Shown here: positions 27,571 through 38,384 of the stretch, one piece after another
Position numbering within the stretch: position 1 is the first letter of the stretch
Layout of the letters: each line of letters opens with the position of its first letter
DNA from: Spirochaetota bacterium
Lineage (GTDB): Bacteria > Spirochaetota > UBA12135 > COTS27
Assembly: GCA_013426755.1 (NCBI GenBank)
Contig: AP019861.1
Location: forward strand, 1,456,516 to 1,520,515
DNA: 64,000 nucleotides
Direction: 5' to 3'
Program-made: the position numbers and the translations under genes
Notes under the pieces: model-generated
Databases searched by the model: none
The model's input: the letters and a program-made list of their open reading frames with translations, nothing else
What the model was told of the DNA's origin: nothing

Positions 27571-29597
27571 TGCATTGCTCTCTGGTTCTTTGTTCTTTCG
27601 TAAATTTGCTTATTCAGTTTTATTGTTTTCTTATATACGTTATATATTTTATCTTCTATCTCGTTATAGTTGAGATAAAGCATGTTTTTATCCAGGAGTT
27701 TTATTAGGATATGTTTTTGTTCTTTAAGGGCAAGGTTTTCAAAGTCATTTATTTTTTCTTTGAAAGTTTTGTCGCAAAATTGATACGACAGAAAACCATT
27801 TTTATTCATTTCTTCATGAACAGTGAGTAAGGTTTGGGTGTTCTTTGCTTCCTTAATTTTACGAATAAATTTTTGATTGTATTCGGCAAGTTCGAAAGTG
27901 ATAAAATTTTCCCTTTCTAGTTCTTTTAAACTTTTTGTATTCTCTTCTTTTATTAAAGTTGATGGTTTTTCTTTTTCTTCTTTGATGTGTTTCTGTATCA
28001 CTTTCTGCATTCTTTCCTGACACACGGCAATGTGTTCGTCTAGCTGCTCAATAAGAATAAATTTTCTATTTCCGCCGTCTTCTTTATTTAACTCTAAGAC
28101 AGCATGTCCAGTTGTTCCACTACCTGCATGAAAGTCCATAATAATATCATTTTTGTCGGTGGTTATTTTTAGAGTGTCTAGGACGGTGTAAAGAGATTTT
28201 GGGTAGCTAAAAATATTTTTTCCTAGTAATTTCTTTAGAAGATTTGTTCCAGACGCACCTGAATAAATAGGTTTATCCCATATAGTTTTTGCTTTTTCTC
28301 CCGGATGTTGATCTAATCTACTTTTAAGATAGATAGTCGATCTGCCATTTACTAGGCGAAAAGACAAATCATCAAAATTATTAATAATTTTATTCTTTCC
28401 CCATCTCCAGCATTTTTCATTACCTTCTTTATCAATAGGTAAGATTTCCTTATAACCTTTTTTTTCTTCTAATGAAAACTTATCACTATTACTATTATAG
28501 TAAATTGAAAAAAATAAATTAGGTCTGTCCTTTTTATTAGAATTACTACCAGTTCTCTGAAAACCAACTAATTTATATCTTCCTTTCGAATCTATTTTAT
28601 CGTATTCGCTTTTTTTATCTTCTGATAGTTCAAAATTTTTTAATGTTGCTCTCTCTTTACTTAGACTATAAACAAGCATAAATTCATTTGCGGTTGAGAA
28701 AAATTTATCATCCTGCCTCCCTCCACGATTATGTACTACCGTAATAATACCTAAACGATTGTCTCTACCAAAAACCTCATCCGCCAGACAACCTAAATAA
28801 AACAATTCATAATGATCTATAGCAATAGCAATAAATCCATCATCTCTTAAAAATTCTTTTGCCACCTCTAAACGATTTTTCATAAAGGTTAGCCAAGTGC
28901 TATGATTAAAAGAATTATTATAAGTAAAAATATTTGCCTCTCCTCCTGTATTATACGGAGGGTCGATGTAGATAAGTTTTACTTTGCCTCCATAAAGACG
29001 TTTTAAACTGTGGAGTGCTAAGAGATTATTGCCTTTGATAATAAGGTTTTTTTCGGTGATGTTTTTGAGATCGGTTTCATTAACTTTGTGTTCGCCGTTC
29101 TGATCAATCCTTTTAAAATTAGTCAAAACTTTTTTATCCAAGAGTCTATCTATCCGATCGGGGGCTAAAACTTCATTGTAAAAAACCTCATCTCTTTTAG
29201 CGTCTTCTTTCGTCTGTCCGCCTTGTAAAACACAGTCTTTGTATGGAAAGATAAGCGAGACGTCTCTGTTTTTTCTGAACAGATCATTGCCATCAATAGA
29301 TAAGCCGATATTTTGTTTAAACTTTGTATAGCTGTCCGGTAAAAACTCGTAGTGATTGATCCAATAAGTAAAAGTATCTTTATCAAAGACAGTTATTTCT
29401 TTATTATTTCTTTTGTAAATGCGAAAAAACTTTTTACGACAATCTCTATTGCCAAGCAAAAGTTTAATCAATGCATCATCTAGGTTAAGAGCACACTCGG
29501 TGATTTTATTCTTAAAGAAATGTTTACTTTCTTTTTTATAAAAACGATTGTCTTTCTTAAGAATGTTTTGTAAATTTTCTTTAAATTTATAGTCCAT
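27486..29597 (-). CDS. mod: Type III DNA methyltransferase, Mod subunit
   Basis: Mod recognises the target and methylates adenine, and guides Res. The order of motifs is that of the beta class: DPPY at residues 212-215 (YIDPPYNTGGEANIF) first, and the AdoMet-binding DFHAGSGTTGHAVLELN later. Between them is the variable target-recognition region. Length 703 is slightly long. The last 25 or so residues (from about QRDEPQINADERK to GMNHR) are simply the translation of the flanking CAGATGAACGCAGAT repeat, so the original stop has been lost or replaced. The gene is flanked on both sides by arrays in the same orientation, which makes deletion by recombination conceivable. No phase-variable simple repeat is seen in the frame itself. 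Confidence 0.9.
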   Translation of the reverse strand: MDYKFKENLQNILKKDNRFYKKESKHFFKNKITECALNLDDALIKLLLGNRDCRKKFFRIYKRNNKEITVFDKDTFTYWINHYEFLPDSYTKFKQNIGLSIDGNDLFRKNRDVSLIFPYKDCVLQGGQTKEDAKRDEVFYNEVLAPDRIDRLLDKKVLTNFKRIDQNGEHKVNETDLKNITEKNLIIKGNNLLALHSLKRLYGGKVKLIYIDPPYNTGGEANIFTYNNSFNHSTWLTFMKNRLEVAKEFLRDDGFIAIAIDHYELFYLGCLADEVFGRDNRLGIITVVHNRGGRQDDKFFSTANEFMLVYSLSKERATLKNFELSEDKKSEYDKIDSKGRYKLVGFQRTGSNSNKKDRPNLFFSIYYNSNSDKFSLEEKKGYKEILPIDKEGNEKCWRWGKNKIINNFDDLSFRLVNGRSTIYLKSRLDQHPGEKAKTIWDKPIYSGASGTNLLKKLLGKNIFSYPKSLYTVLDTLKITTDKNDIIMDFHAGSGTTGHAVLELNKEDGGNRKFILIEQLDEHIAVCQERMQKVIQKHIKEEKEKPSTLIKEENTKSLKELERENFITFELAEYNQKFIRKIKEAKNTQTLLTVHEEMNKNGFLSYQFCDKTFKEKINDFENLALKEQKHILIKLLDKNMLYLNYNEIEDKIYNVYKKTIKLNKQIYERTKNQRAMQIELYQRDEPQINADERKLSYTKGMNHR

Positions 29598-29624
29598 AAG
29601 TTATTGGTTTTAGCAAATCAATTA

Positions 29625-30010
29625 AAATTTAATTTATGTTCATCGGTGGCTCATTTCCTTCATGAAACTTAATCCGTATTCATTTGTGATTCATTCTTTA
29701 TATGAATACAATCTGTGTTTATCTGCGTTCATCTGCGGTTCATCCCCTTCGTATAACTCAATTTGCGTTTATCTGCGGTCAATTGACTTGATATAATTCA
29801 TCTGTGTTTATCTGCGTTCATCTGCGGTTCATCCCCTTCGTATAACTCAATCTGCGTTCATCTGCGGTCAATTGACTTGATATAATTCATTTGTGTTTAT
29901 CTGCGTTCATCTGTGGTTCATCCCCTTCGTATAACTCAATTTGCGTTTATCTGCGGTCAATTGACTTGATATAATTCATCTGTGTTTATCTGCGGTTAAT
30001 TGAGGTCAAT
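29625..30010. repeat. 89-bp repeat array upstream of mod
   Basis: Third array of the family, in the same orientation as 27158-27570. CATCCCCTTCGTATAACTC landmarks at 29741, 29830 and 29919 show the 89-bp period. It fills nearly all the spacer between mod and sucB, so the mod promoter must lie in it or at its edge (29598-29640). Confidence 0.9.
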
Positions 30011-30045
30011 TGGTTTCATACAATGCCGTCAAAGACGACACTCTT

Positions 30046-31326
30046 TTAGACATTGATAAGCAGACGACTGGGGTCTTCAATCATTTCTTTAATCCTGTAA
30101 AGAAATCGTACAGCATCAGCACCATCGATAAGACGATGATCATAGGACACAGCAACATACATCACGGGATGAATAACGATTTCATCATTGAAGACGACAG
30201 GCCGCTTGACGATGTTATGCATACCTAAGATGGCTGATTGAGGATAATTGACGATAGGAGTTGAGAGCATTGAACCGAATACACCGCCATTGGTAATGGT
30301 GAATGTTCCGCCATTGAGTTCTTCTAGGGCGAGTTTTCCTGCTTTGCCACGGAGGGCAAAATCTTTGATGTGCATTTCTATATCGTGAATACTCATTTTA
30401 TCTGCATTGCGTAAAACGGGAACGACTAAACCTTTGGGTGTTGCAACAGCTACACCAATATCAATATAATGGGGTTGAATAATTTCTTTCTCGTCCATGC
30501 GAGAATTGATAATAGGAAACTCTTTAAGTGCAAGAACTGTTGCTTTAACAAAAAACGACATATAGCCTAGACCAATGTCATATTTCTTTTTAAAACTTTC
30601 TTTATACTTAGCACGCAAATGCGTGATCTGATGCATGTCTATTTCATTAAAGGTTGTCAAAAGTGCGCCTGTTTGCTGTGACAAAACGAGGCGTTGGGCG
30701 ATCGTTGCGCGAAGTCTGGAGATTTTTATACGATTCTCAGAGCGATCAATGTCGTGAGTAGGTTGCTGGAGTTGAGGTGAAGGAGGACTAGAATCGGCAT
30801 GGGTAGGTGATTGAAGGAGATCAGCAGGGGCAGTAGGACTAGGCTTTGTAGCAAGTGCGGACTTGACGTGTTCTTGATGGATACGTCCTTGCGTATTGGC
30901 TAGCGAAGTACGACTGGCAATATCACTAGCACTAAGATCATGTTCGCGCATAAGTTTTCTAGCGGAAGGTGTGGGATGGAGAGGTGCTAATTTTTTGTCT
31001 GGGACTGGGGAGAGGTCTGCATTGAGTGGTGCTTGTTTAGGTTGGGGTGTAGTTTTTTGAATTGGAGTGGTAGTGGGAGATTTTTTGCTGCTAGCGGCGG
31101 TAACGACGGCGATTTTCTGACCGACTTTAACCGAAGTGCCAACATCAACAATAATCTCTAAGTGACCTGCTGTAGGAGCTCTAATTTCGAGTGCTGCTTT
31201 ATCGGTTTCAATCTCACCAATAACTTCATCGACATTGACGGTATCACCACTTTTTTTATGCCAAGTGGCTAATTCACCTTCACTAATACTTTCCCCTGCT
31301 GCTGGAACAACGATATCTGTACTCAT
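30046..31326 (-). CDS. sucB: Dihydrolipoyllysine succinyltransferase (E2 of 2-oxoglutarate dehydrogenase)
   Basis: E2 transfers the succinyl group from E1 to CoA in the TCA cycle. The N-terminal lipoyl domain has the lipoylated Lys43 in [12 protein letters not shown], then a Pro/Thr-rich linker, an E3-binding domain ([19 protein letters not shown]), a second Pro/Ser/Gln linker, and the catalytic domain ending in [17 protein letters not shown] with the His-x3-Asp-Gly site. I take ATG at 31326 as start because it places the lipoyl Lys at the usual position 43; a TTG 15 bases earlier is in frame. It follows sucA with about 95 bases between, so the two are probably one transcript. No E3 gene is in the window. 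Confidence 0.95.
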   Translation of the reverse strand: MSTDIVVPAAGESISEGELATWHKKSGDTVNVDEVIGEIETDKAALEIRAPTAGHLEIIVDVGTSVKVGQKIAVVTAASSKKSPTTTPIQKTTPQPKQAPLNADLSPVPDKKLAPLHPTPSARKLMREHDLSASDIASRTSLANTQGRIHQEHVKSALATKPSPTAPADLLQSPTHADSSPPSPQLQQPTHDIDRSENRIKISRLRATIAQRLVLSQQTGALLTTFNEIDMHQITHLRAKYKESFKKKYDIGLGYMSFFVKATVLALKEFPIINSRMDEKEIIQPHYIDIGVAVATPKGLVVPVLRNADKMSIHDIEMHIKDFALRGKAGKLALEELNGGTFTITNGGVFGSMLSTPIVNYPQSAILGMHNIVKRPVVFNDEIVIHPVMYVAVSYDHRLIDGADAVRFLYRIKEMIEDPSRLLINV

Positions 31327-31421
31327 TTTTCTGTTTCTCAATCAATCATTATTAGACACGTACTTTAATAGCACGAATGATATTAAATTTATTTAAAGGT
31401 TGTTTTATGAAATTGATTTGC

Positions 31422-34370
31422 TTACTTGCTTGTGGTTATTTTAACCTTAGGTTGAGTTGTGCGACTGGCTTTATAAGAGGCGGCGTGCTCAGAAATTGGC
31501 TTTTTATTTTTATAAGCATGACTGGACGTTTTTTTTATAGGAGCGGCTTTTTTCTGAGGTGATGTTTTTGTGTCATCTCCATAAATGGCTGTATGAATGA
31601 CATTTTTCTGATTGCGTTTGTGAATCTCTAACATTCCTGAGGCTGTAGAAGAGGACAACTTCCTAGAAACACACGTTAAGTCGAGATAAGAAGCCTGGAG
31701 GAGTAAATAACTCCAAGCGCCCATGTTTTTAGGTTCTTCTTGAACCCAGGTCCATTTTTTGATATGGGCGTATTTCTTTTTTAACGCTAGGAGTTTGTGT
31801 TTAACAAGCGGATAGAGTTGCTCTAAGCGAATAATAGCAATATCTGATCTACCTGCATTTTCGCGCTCGGCTAAGAGTTCGAAGTAAATTTTGCCTGAAC
31901 ATAGCAGTACCTTAGTCACATGGGCAGGCGTAACGCTTGGATCGTCAATGACTTCTTGAAAGCGATGGTCAGTAAAATCACTGATTGGCGAAATAACCTG
32001 TGAGTGGCGAATCAAACTCTTAGGGGACATTACAATAGTTGGTTTTCTAAACGGTGAAAGAATAGGTCTCCTAAGCAAATGAAAGAAATTGGCTGGTGTG
32101 GTGACGTTAGTCACAAAGATATTATTGTCTGCACACATTTGTAAAAAGCGTTCGAGTCTGGCGCTGGAATGTTCTGGCCCCATTCCTTCATATCCATGTG
32201 GAAGCAATAGGATAATTCCACTGTATCGTTGCCACTTGCTCTCACCTGAGGTGATAAATTGGTCGATAACCACCTGAGCACAATTAGCAAAGTCACCGAA
32301 TTGTGCTTCCCAGATAACAAGCGCATGCGGACGTGCAAGTGAATAGCCATATTCAAACCCTAAGATCGAATATTCAGAGAGTTGCGTATTGAGAGCTAGG
32401 AAATTAGACCGTCCTACGACACAGTTTGCAAGTGGAACATATTTTTTTTCTGTCACCATATCTTTAAGGACAGCATGGCGATGGGAAAACGTACCCCTAG
32501 CGCTATCCTGCCCTGCTAGTCGGACAGAGCGTCTATTTGAAAGCAGACTTCCAAAAGCAAGCGCCTCTGCGAAAGCCCAATCAGAAATTCCCTTTTCAAA
32601 ATAATTTTGCTTTCTAGTATCAATGATACGTTTAACCTTACGATAAACATTGAAATCTTGAGGGAGTTTTGTAAGCTGTGTTGCTATTTTATCTAAGAGA
32701 GCACGTGAGACGGTTGTGTCGACAACCTCTTGCATATCACGTTCTGTGGCGACACGAATATCTTGCCAGTAGCGTTTAAGCGAGTCAATGTGAATATGTG
32801 TTTTGTATTCACGTGCTTTGTTTAATTTTTCATTGAGTACTTTTTCATAGAGCAGTTGTGTATCTTTAGCTTGCTGTTCTGAGAGAATTCCTTCACTCAG
32901 CAGGCGGTCTTTATATAAGGACAGAACATGTGGATGATCTTTGATGAGGGCGTAAATCTTTGGGTTAGTGAAATTGGGGTCGTCGCTTTCGTTATGCCCG
33001 TAACGTCTGTAACAGATCATATTGATCCAGACATCGATACTAAACTTCTGCCGCAAAGCAATCGCTAATTCGAAAGCGTATGCGACTTTAAGTGGGTCAT
33101 CACCATTGACGTGAAATATAGGCGAGTCGGTCACATGCGCTATATCGGTAGCAAAAAGACTTGAGCGTGTTTCTCGACTTGTTGCTGTGAAGCCGACTTG
33201 ATTGTCAATGACAACATGGATTGTTCCCCCGTTATTGTAACCTGGCAATTGAGACATATTGGCAAGTTCATAAACAACGCCTTGTCCTGCTACAGCTGCG
33301 TCACCGTGAATAAGAATAGGAACAATTTTACCGACTTGCTCGTTATAATATTTTTCACATTTAGCGCGTACCATTCCCGCTACAATCGGATCAACGGCTT
33401 CTAAATGAGACGGATTGAAAGCAAGGCTTAGATGAATAGATTTACCATTTTTCTCAATATCGGTAGACTGCCCTAAGTGATATTTGACGTCACCGTCGCC
33501 TTTAATGTGTTCAGGCAAAGTACCCCCTTCAAATTCAGTGAACAGTTGTGAGTATGACTTCTGCATAATATTGACTAGCACGTTAAGGCGGCCGCGGTGT
33601 GCCATTCCAAAGACGAATTCCTCGACACCCAACTCAGCACCACGATTAATGAGCCTGTCTAGTGCAGGAATCAATGCCTCGCCCCCTTCTAGACCAAAAC
33701 GTTTCTGCCCAATGTATTTTTTCTGCAAAAAATTTTCAAATATCACCGCACGGGTTAGAGATTCGAAGATATTCAATTTGTCTTGCTTTGTATAACGTGG
33801 ATCACCAAATGATGGTTCGAGTGCGTTGTAAAGCCAGACTCTAAGGTTAGCATCATTGCAATGCGTGAATTCTACACCCATTGTTTCCGTATAAGCAGAT
33901 TGCAGACAATGGAGAATTTGTTTAAGAGGAGCAGGTCCTATTTTAAGTTCGTTCCCTGCTTTGAAGACACGGTCTAGGTTTTCTGTTTTAAGACCGAAAT
34001 ACTCCAGGTCTAATTGGGCGTGCATAGCATTGGTATCGTGCGGTTTAGTGAAAGGATTTAGATTGGCGACCGTATAGCCGCGGGCACGATAGGCTTGAAT
34101 GAGTTTAGTAACGGCAATTTCCTTAGGATCAAGCGCGGTAGCTTCACTTTGCTGGGAGGAAGAGGGGAGCGGTTGATTGAGATTTTCACTAGATGGCTGA
34201 ATGATTTTATCTTTTTGATTGGCAACTGCTTCGCGCAATTGGAATCCTTCAAAGAAATACCTCCATTTCTCAGAAACACTGGCAGGGTCTGCTAAGTATT
34301 TTTCATAAAGCTCTTCTATATACGCATTATTACTATTAGAAAGGTACTGATAATCGATTAATTTTTTCAA
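31422..34370 (-). CDS. sucA: 2-oxoglutarate dehydrogenase E1
   Basis: E1 decarboxylates 2-oxoglutarate with thiamine diphosphate and passes the succinyl group to the E2 lipoyl arm. Characteristic segments: the N-terminal NNAYIEELYEKYLADPASVS, GMAHRGRLNVLVN, the thiamine site GDAAVAGQGVVYE and HVNGDDPLKVAYA, RYGHNESDDP, and WEAQFGDFANCAQVVIDQFI. I place the start at TTG 34370 (product 982 residues): AAGGAG at 34378-34383 is seven bases upstream and the new N-terminus MKKLIDYQYLS fits the family. After the conserved end there is an unusual tail of about 55 residues rich in Lys, Ser and Ala (for example KKAAPIKKTSSHAYKNKKP). The tail's function is unknown. Confidence 0.93.
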   Translation of the reverse strand: MKKLIDYQYLSNSNNAYIEELYEKYLADPASVSEKWRYFFEGFQLREAVANQKDKIIQPSSENLNQPLPSSSQQSEATALDPKEIAVTKLIQAYRARGYTVANLNPFTKPHDTNAMHAQLDLEYFGLKTENLDRVFKAGNELKIGPAPLKQILHCLQSAYTETMGVEFTHCNDANLRVWLYNALEPSFGDPRYTKQDKLNIFESLTRAVIFENFLQKKYIGQKRFGLEGGEALIPALDRLINRGAELGVEEFVFGMAHRGRLNVLVNIMQKSYSQLFTEFEGGTLPEHIKGDGDVKYHLGQSTDIEKNGKSIHLSLAFNPSHLEAVDPIVAGMVRAKCEKYYNEQVGKIVPILIHGDAAVAGQGVVYELANMSQLPGYNNGGTIHVVIDNQVGFTATSRETRSSLFATDIAHVTDSPIFHVNGDDPLKVAYAFELAIALRQKFSIDVWINMICYRRYGHNESDDPNFTNPKIYALIKDHPHVLSLYKDRLLSEGILSEQQAKDTQLLYEKVLNEKLNKAREYKTHIHIDSLKRYWQDIRVATERDMQEVVDTTVSRALLDKIATQLTKLPQDFNVYRKVKRIIDTRKQNYFEKGISDWAFAEALAFGSLLSNRRSVRLAGQDSARGTFSHRHAVLKDMVTEKKYVPLANCVVGRSNFLALNTQLSEYSILGFEYGYSLARPHALVIWEAQFGDFANCAQVVIDQFITSGESKWQRYSGIILLLPHGYEGMGPEHSSARLERFLQMCADNNIFVTNVTTPANFFHLLRRPILSPFRKPTIVMSPKSLIRHSQVISPISDFTDHRFQEVIDDPSVTPAHVTKVLLCSGKIYFELLAERENAGRSDIAIIRLEQLYPLVKHKLLALKKKYAHIKKWTWVQEEPKNMGAWSYLLLQASYLDLTCVSRKLSSSTASGMLEIHKRNQKNVIHTAIYGDDTKTSPQKKAAPIKKTSSHAYKNKKPISEHAASYKASRTTQPKVKITTSK

Positions 34371-34972
34371 AACATAACTCCTTATCTTATACAAATTAAG
34401 ACAATTGATATCATTAAGGACACGAGTCCTAGGGCTCAATATCAGGATTAAGTAAAATTTCTAACTAAAATCTCTTAATTTGATCGCTGGTTAAATAAGT
34501 TAAATCTATCTGTATAAGTGATAAATTGCCTATACTTACTCGGTTAGAATATTTAATTTATACATATTATATTATTAAAATTACGATAAGTCATTATTCC
34601 AAAAAGCTATTGCCTAAATTTGAACATTTCGTGAGCATTTTCAATTGAAACCTGGCTAGAAAAAATGATTATTCATAGTATTTTCATAGTATTTTATTAC
34701 AAACACAATCATTATTTTTTTAATCTATCTTAGCTTCAAAGTCTATAACAAGAAAAATTTTTATCAATTTATCCCAAATATCATAAAAAATACCCCCCAC
34801 AGTAAAAAATACTCCCCACAATAAAAAAATGATTGACATTGAAATAATTGACATTGCGACTTTCTGTTTTATACGATAAAAACTCTAGAAGCGGCTAGCA
34901 ATAGTTAATGTTATTATCACTGTTATTGTTACTTTCAATCGTTATTATTACTGCTATTGTTACTTTCAAACA
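34371..34972. other. Spacer between mreD and sucA
   Basis: About 600 bases with no gene. It contains a homopolymer-rich stretch (TACCCCCCACAGTAAAAAAT and a near copy about 23 bases later, 34790-34830), and a 31-bp imperfect duplication of a GTTATTATNACTG-TATTGTTACTTTCAA segment just after the mreD stop (34905-34972). Confidence 0.4.
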
Positions 34973-35479
34973 TTACTTTCGTAAAAATTTCCATATCATA
35001 GCTAGGCTATAAGGAAGTGCCGAAGCCGCCGTTGTCAATACCACCTCCAATAAGCCAATTTTCTTAAAATAAACAGAACTCACCTGCCCGTCATAAATAA
35101 ACAAGAGCAACATAAGTTCAATCATCATTTTAAATGTAGCAGCACCGAACATTAAGACCAGAAACAATGAAAAAATTAAATTCGTCCGAAGTTTCTCAGC
35201 CCAAAAGATAAGCGGAAATACAGAAAGAAAGTAACTTGTCATGTAAAATCCCATATTACTACTGCTGAGTATGTCGTATCCAAAACCTACGCCTACCGCA
35301 AGTGCTAGTCCAAAATTGATAGAGCCTACTAAAATAACGGTAATGATAATCGTATAGACTAGATTGATTTTGACACCACCTACCCTTAACGCTAAAGTAG
35401 AACTCTGTAAAACCATCAAACTTATGATGACGATTAAAATAATAGCCCGTAGTAAAATCTTTCTCCACTTGTACTTCAT
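34973..35479 (-). CDS. mreD: Rod shape-determining protein MreD
   Basis: A small inner-membrane protein of the elongasome, linking MreC to the peptidoglycan machinery. 168 residues with about five hydrophobic helices, a basic N-terminus (MKYKWRKILLRAIIL) and the family's NFGLALAVGVGFGYDILSSS segment in the middle, where the G-x2-YD pattern is usual. The sequence is weakly conserved in general; the call rests on size, membrane pattern and position directly after mreC (147 bases apart) in the order mreB-mreC-mreD. Confidence 0.85.
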   Translation of the reverse strand: MKYKWRKILLRAIILIVIISLMVLQSSTLALRVGGVKINLVYTIIITVILVGSINFGLALAVGVGFGYDILSSSNMGFYMTSYFLSVFPLIFWAEKLRTNLIFSLFLVLMFGAATFKMMIELMLLLFIYDGQVSSVYFKKIGLLEVVLTTAASALPYSLAMIWKFLRK

Positions 35480-35626
35480 TTTTCATCACAACTGCCTAGC
35501 GAAATACCTCTAGAACAGTCCTCTCTTACAGCAAAAGACTTCTATTATAGACTTCGTCTTGATAATAACACTAGAAACTGAAGTGGCTTCACTTAACATT
35601 TCTTCATAACGACTTATAGGAATGAC

Positions 35627-36577
35627 CTATTTTAGCGAAGTACGTATTCCTGAGAGAAATTGTTCGCGTGATTGCGGAGATTTTGTGGCGTAGAGTTCTT
35701 TTTCGGCATTAACACGCGATTGTTCTGCTGTTATAGGCGCATCTTCAGTCAAAATAAAAACTTCTCTAAGCGAATAAAAATCAATAACCGGTTTTAAATA
35801 AGCTTTCTGAAATAACCCATACTTAGCGTGATCGACTTCTACGACATTGCCGATTAAAATTCCCAATGGATAGCGTTGTCCTAAGCCTGAGGTATGGACT
35901 TCTTCATAAAGCAAATTTTCTAAGCCAATATCGATAAAATCAACTTCTAACAAAATATTGGCTCGAGACTGTCCGCGTGCAATCGCCAATGAATCATAGG
36001 TTGTCAAATTAACACTGATTTGTGTACGTTGATCAAGAATGGTACGAATTTCACTAAAATACTTGTCATGCTGTAAAATAAATCCGACCAGTCCAATTTT
36101 TTTGTTTTGATACGCTAGTACGGGACGATTGAGTTCGACACCCGCTTCAGAGCCCTTGTCAATAATCAAAGTTGTGAAGTGATTTTCAGGATCATATCCA
36201 ATAACACTAGCAAAAGTGACTGCAAAGTCCAATTCTTCTTTCAGGGCAAGTAATTCGGTCAATCTCTCGTTTTCAGTTTTAGAAATTAATAAATTGTCTA
36301 AAATAAGTTGCTGTCTAATAACTTGCCGTTCTAGTCGTGAAATACGGTCTTCTTGGTCTACTTTTTCTGTAAAAGCACGGTACAAGTTTTTTGAAAAATT
36401 ATTCACAGAAGCCATATTTTCATGGGAACTTCTAAGCAAATACCGATAGGTGCTCATGAAATAGCCTCTAAAATCCACACTATCGCTAGCATCTAGAAAC
36501 AAAAATGTAATTGGAAATAAAAACCCAATCACGATTATCTGTAGCAGATTGAAATAGCGTCTATCTCGCTTGGCCAT
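35627..36577 (-). CDS. mreC: Rod shape-determining protein MreC
   Basis: MreC is the periplasmic scaffold of the elongasome. One N-terminal membrane anchor (about residues 11-28), a coiled coil (about 60-110, RISRLERQVIRQQLILDNLL), then the beta-barrel region with family segments VIGYDPENHFTTLIIDKGSEAGV, VGFILQHDKYFSEIRTILD and GQRYPLGILIGNV. Length 316 is typical. It lies between mreB (492 bases upstream) and mreD. Confidence 0.93.
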   Translation of the reverse strand: MAKRDRRYFNLLQIIVIGFLFPITFLFLDASDSVDFRGYFMSTYRYLLRSSHENMASVNNFSKNLYRAFTEKVDQEDRISRLERQVIRQQLILDNLLISKTENERLTELLALKEELDFAVTFASVIGYDPENHFTTLIIDKGSEAGVELNRPVLAYQNKKIGLVGFILQHDKYFSEIRTILDQRTQISVNLTTYDSLAIARGQSRANILLEVDFIDIGLENLLYEEVHTSGLGQRYPLGILIGNVVEVDHAKYGLFQKAYLKPVIDFYSLREVFILTEDAPITAEQSRVNAEKELYATKSPQSREQFLSGIRTSLK

Positions 36578-37069
36578 CGCTTATTTTTATATATATGATA
36601 GGTTATCGTTATTACGAACTCAATTCTCTTAGGTTATTTCGTGTATTTTAGGAATGACGTATTTTAGGAATGATTATTGGCATTGCCTGGCAATAACTTC
36701 ATTTCTTCTGTAGTAAGGCTGCGATGTCTTATAAAGGGATCATCTAAAGATCGTCTAAAAATGCCGTCTATTTAGTAAAAAGAGTGCTTGCTTTTATACT
36801 CTTATGCTGATATGAGCGATTGAATATGAGCAATTGATGGCGTTATTTAAAATTGAGTTGCTTCGGTTAGGGCAACGAGATCATGCTTAGGCAGCACGGC
36901 AATTCTTATTTTATAGGAAATATTGCAGAAAGAAATATAGCAGAATAATATATAACTGTAATATAAAACAGACAACCTGAATAAACGAGAATGATTTAAC
37001 ATTGCCTGGCTTATGACAACCAGTCCTGTAAAGATTTGATATATAAATATTACCCCCGCATGGGCGTTA
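36578..37069. other. Spacer between mreB and mreC
   Basis: 492 bases without a gene. The palindrome ATTGCCTGGCAAT lies near 36682, and ATTGCCTGGCTTATG recurs near 37001, close to the mreB stop. GTATTTTAGGAATGA is repeated at about 36648 and 36658. The length of the gap suggests that mreC has its own promoter. Confidence 0.4.
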
Positions 37070-38098
37070 CTATATTTTGAGGTATTTTTTCTTGTGCTGC
37101 ATTTCTTTTAATTGTGCGAGATAAATGCCCGTTCCAACGGCGACACATTCGGTAGGATTATTGGCAATGACGACTGGGACGCCTGTTTCATGAGAGAGCA
37201 TCTTTTTAAAGCCCTTAAGTAGTGCGCCGCCGCCACTAACGACAATGCCATGTTCCATAATATCGGCTGAGAGTTCAGGGGGTGTCTGGTCGAGAACACT
37301 TTTAATGGAAAAAATAATCTTTTTCACAGGTTCCATAATAGCTTCTTTAACTTCGCGCAGTGTCATTTCTTGGCTCCGTGGAAGGCCTGAGATGGCATCT
37401 CGTCCTTTGGCTGCGTAAGTTTCTTTACTCTGGATATTCCATAAGTCTGCGAAAGTTGTCTTAATATCCTCAGCAGAGCGCTGGCCAATGACAACATTGA
37501 AAGCATCTTTAACAAAATCTACAACCGCCTGGTCGATTTCATTGCCGCCTACAGGAATACTCCGCTCAACAACAATACTTCCTAAGGAAATGACAGCTAT
37601 TTCGGTTGTTCCACCGCCAATGTCCACAATCATGTTTCCTAACGGCAAGGACGTAGGCATTCCAGCACCGATAGCAGCTGCTAGTGGCTCCTCAATCAAG
37701 TAAATTTCCCGTGCTCCCGCCTGTTCACAAGATTCCAACACAGCCCGTTTTTCAACCTCCGTAATACCCGTTGGAATCCCAATGACAACACGTGGATTGA
37801 GCAGTGTTTTGCGTGGTGAAATTTTATTAATAAAGTAGCGGATCATTTTTTCCACTATTTCAAAATCAGCAATCACGCCATCACGCAATGGACGAACCGC
37901 AATAATAGCCCCCGGTGTTCTGCCTAACATATATTTAGCATCGGTGCCTATAGAAATGACATGATTTGTCGCTTTCTCGATGGCAACCACACTGGGTTCA
38001 TTGAGAACAATTCCTTCATTTTCTAAGTAAATCAATGTGTTTGCAGTACCGAGGTCAATGCCGATATCTCTTGAAATCAATGATGAAAACATACTCAT
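37070..38098 (-). CDS. mreB: Rod shape-determining actin homologue MreB
   Basis: MreB forms membrane filaments that guide lateral wall synthesis. The actin-fold phosphate and adenosine motifs are clear: DIGIDLGTANTLIY, the NMIVDIGGGTTEIAVISLG segment, and HGIVVSGGGALLKGF. An amphipathic start (MFSSLISRD) fits membrane binding. Length 342 is normal. The first in-frame ATG is at 38098; a second is six bases further on. mreC and mreD follow. Confidence 0.97.
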   Translation of the reverse strand: MSMFSSLISRDIGIDLGTANTLIYLENEGIVLNEPSVVAIEKATNHVISIGTDAKYMLGRTPGAIIAVRPLRDGVIADFEIVEKMIRYFINKISPRKTLLNPRVVIGIPTGITEVEKRAVLESCEQAGAREIYLIEEPLAAAIGAGMPTSLPLGNMIVDIGGGTTEIAVISLGSIVVERSIPVGGNEIDQAVVDFVKDAFNVVIGQRSAEDIKTTFADLWNIQSKETYAAKGRDAISGLPRSQEMTLREVKEAIMEPVKKIIFSIKSVLDQTPPELSADIMEHGIVVSGGGALLKGFKKMLSHETGVPVVIANNPTECVAVGTGIYLAQLKEMQHKKKYLKI

Positions 38099-38384
38099 AC
38101 TATTTTGTTACTTTATTCCTTTACATATGATCTTAAATGGCAGCAAGCTAATATTATACAGTGTGATGCAGTGTTATATAATGTTGTATTCAATTAATAT
38201 TATATCCAATTCATGCTTCTAGTTCGTGCTTCTAATTCATCCTTCCAATTTATGCTTCTAATTCATGATTCTCTAAGCGGTCATAAGTGATTGCCATTAG
38301 TGATTGCCATTGGCTTACTTGTTTATCGGCTAGAATTTTCTATTCTTATAAAAGAGTATTCCTTTAAAGCAAGTCATAAACACA

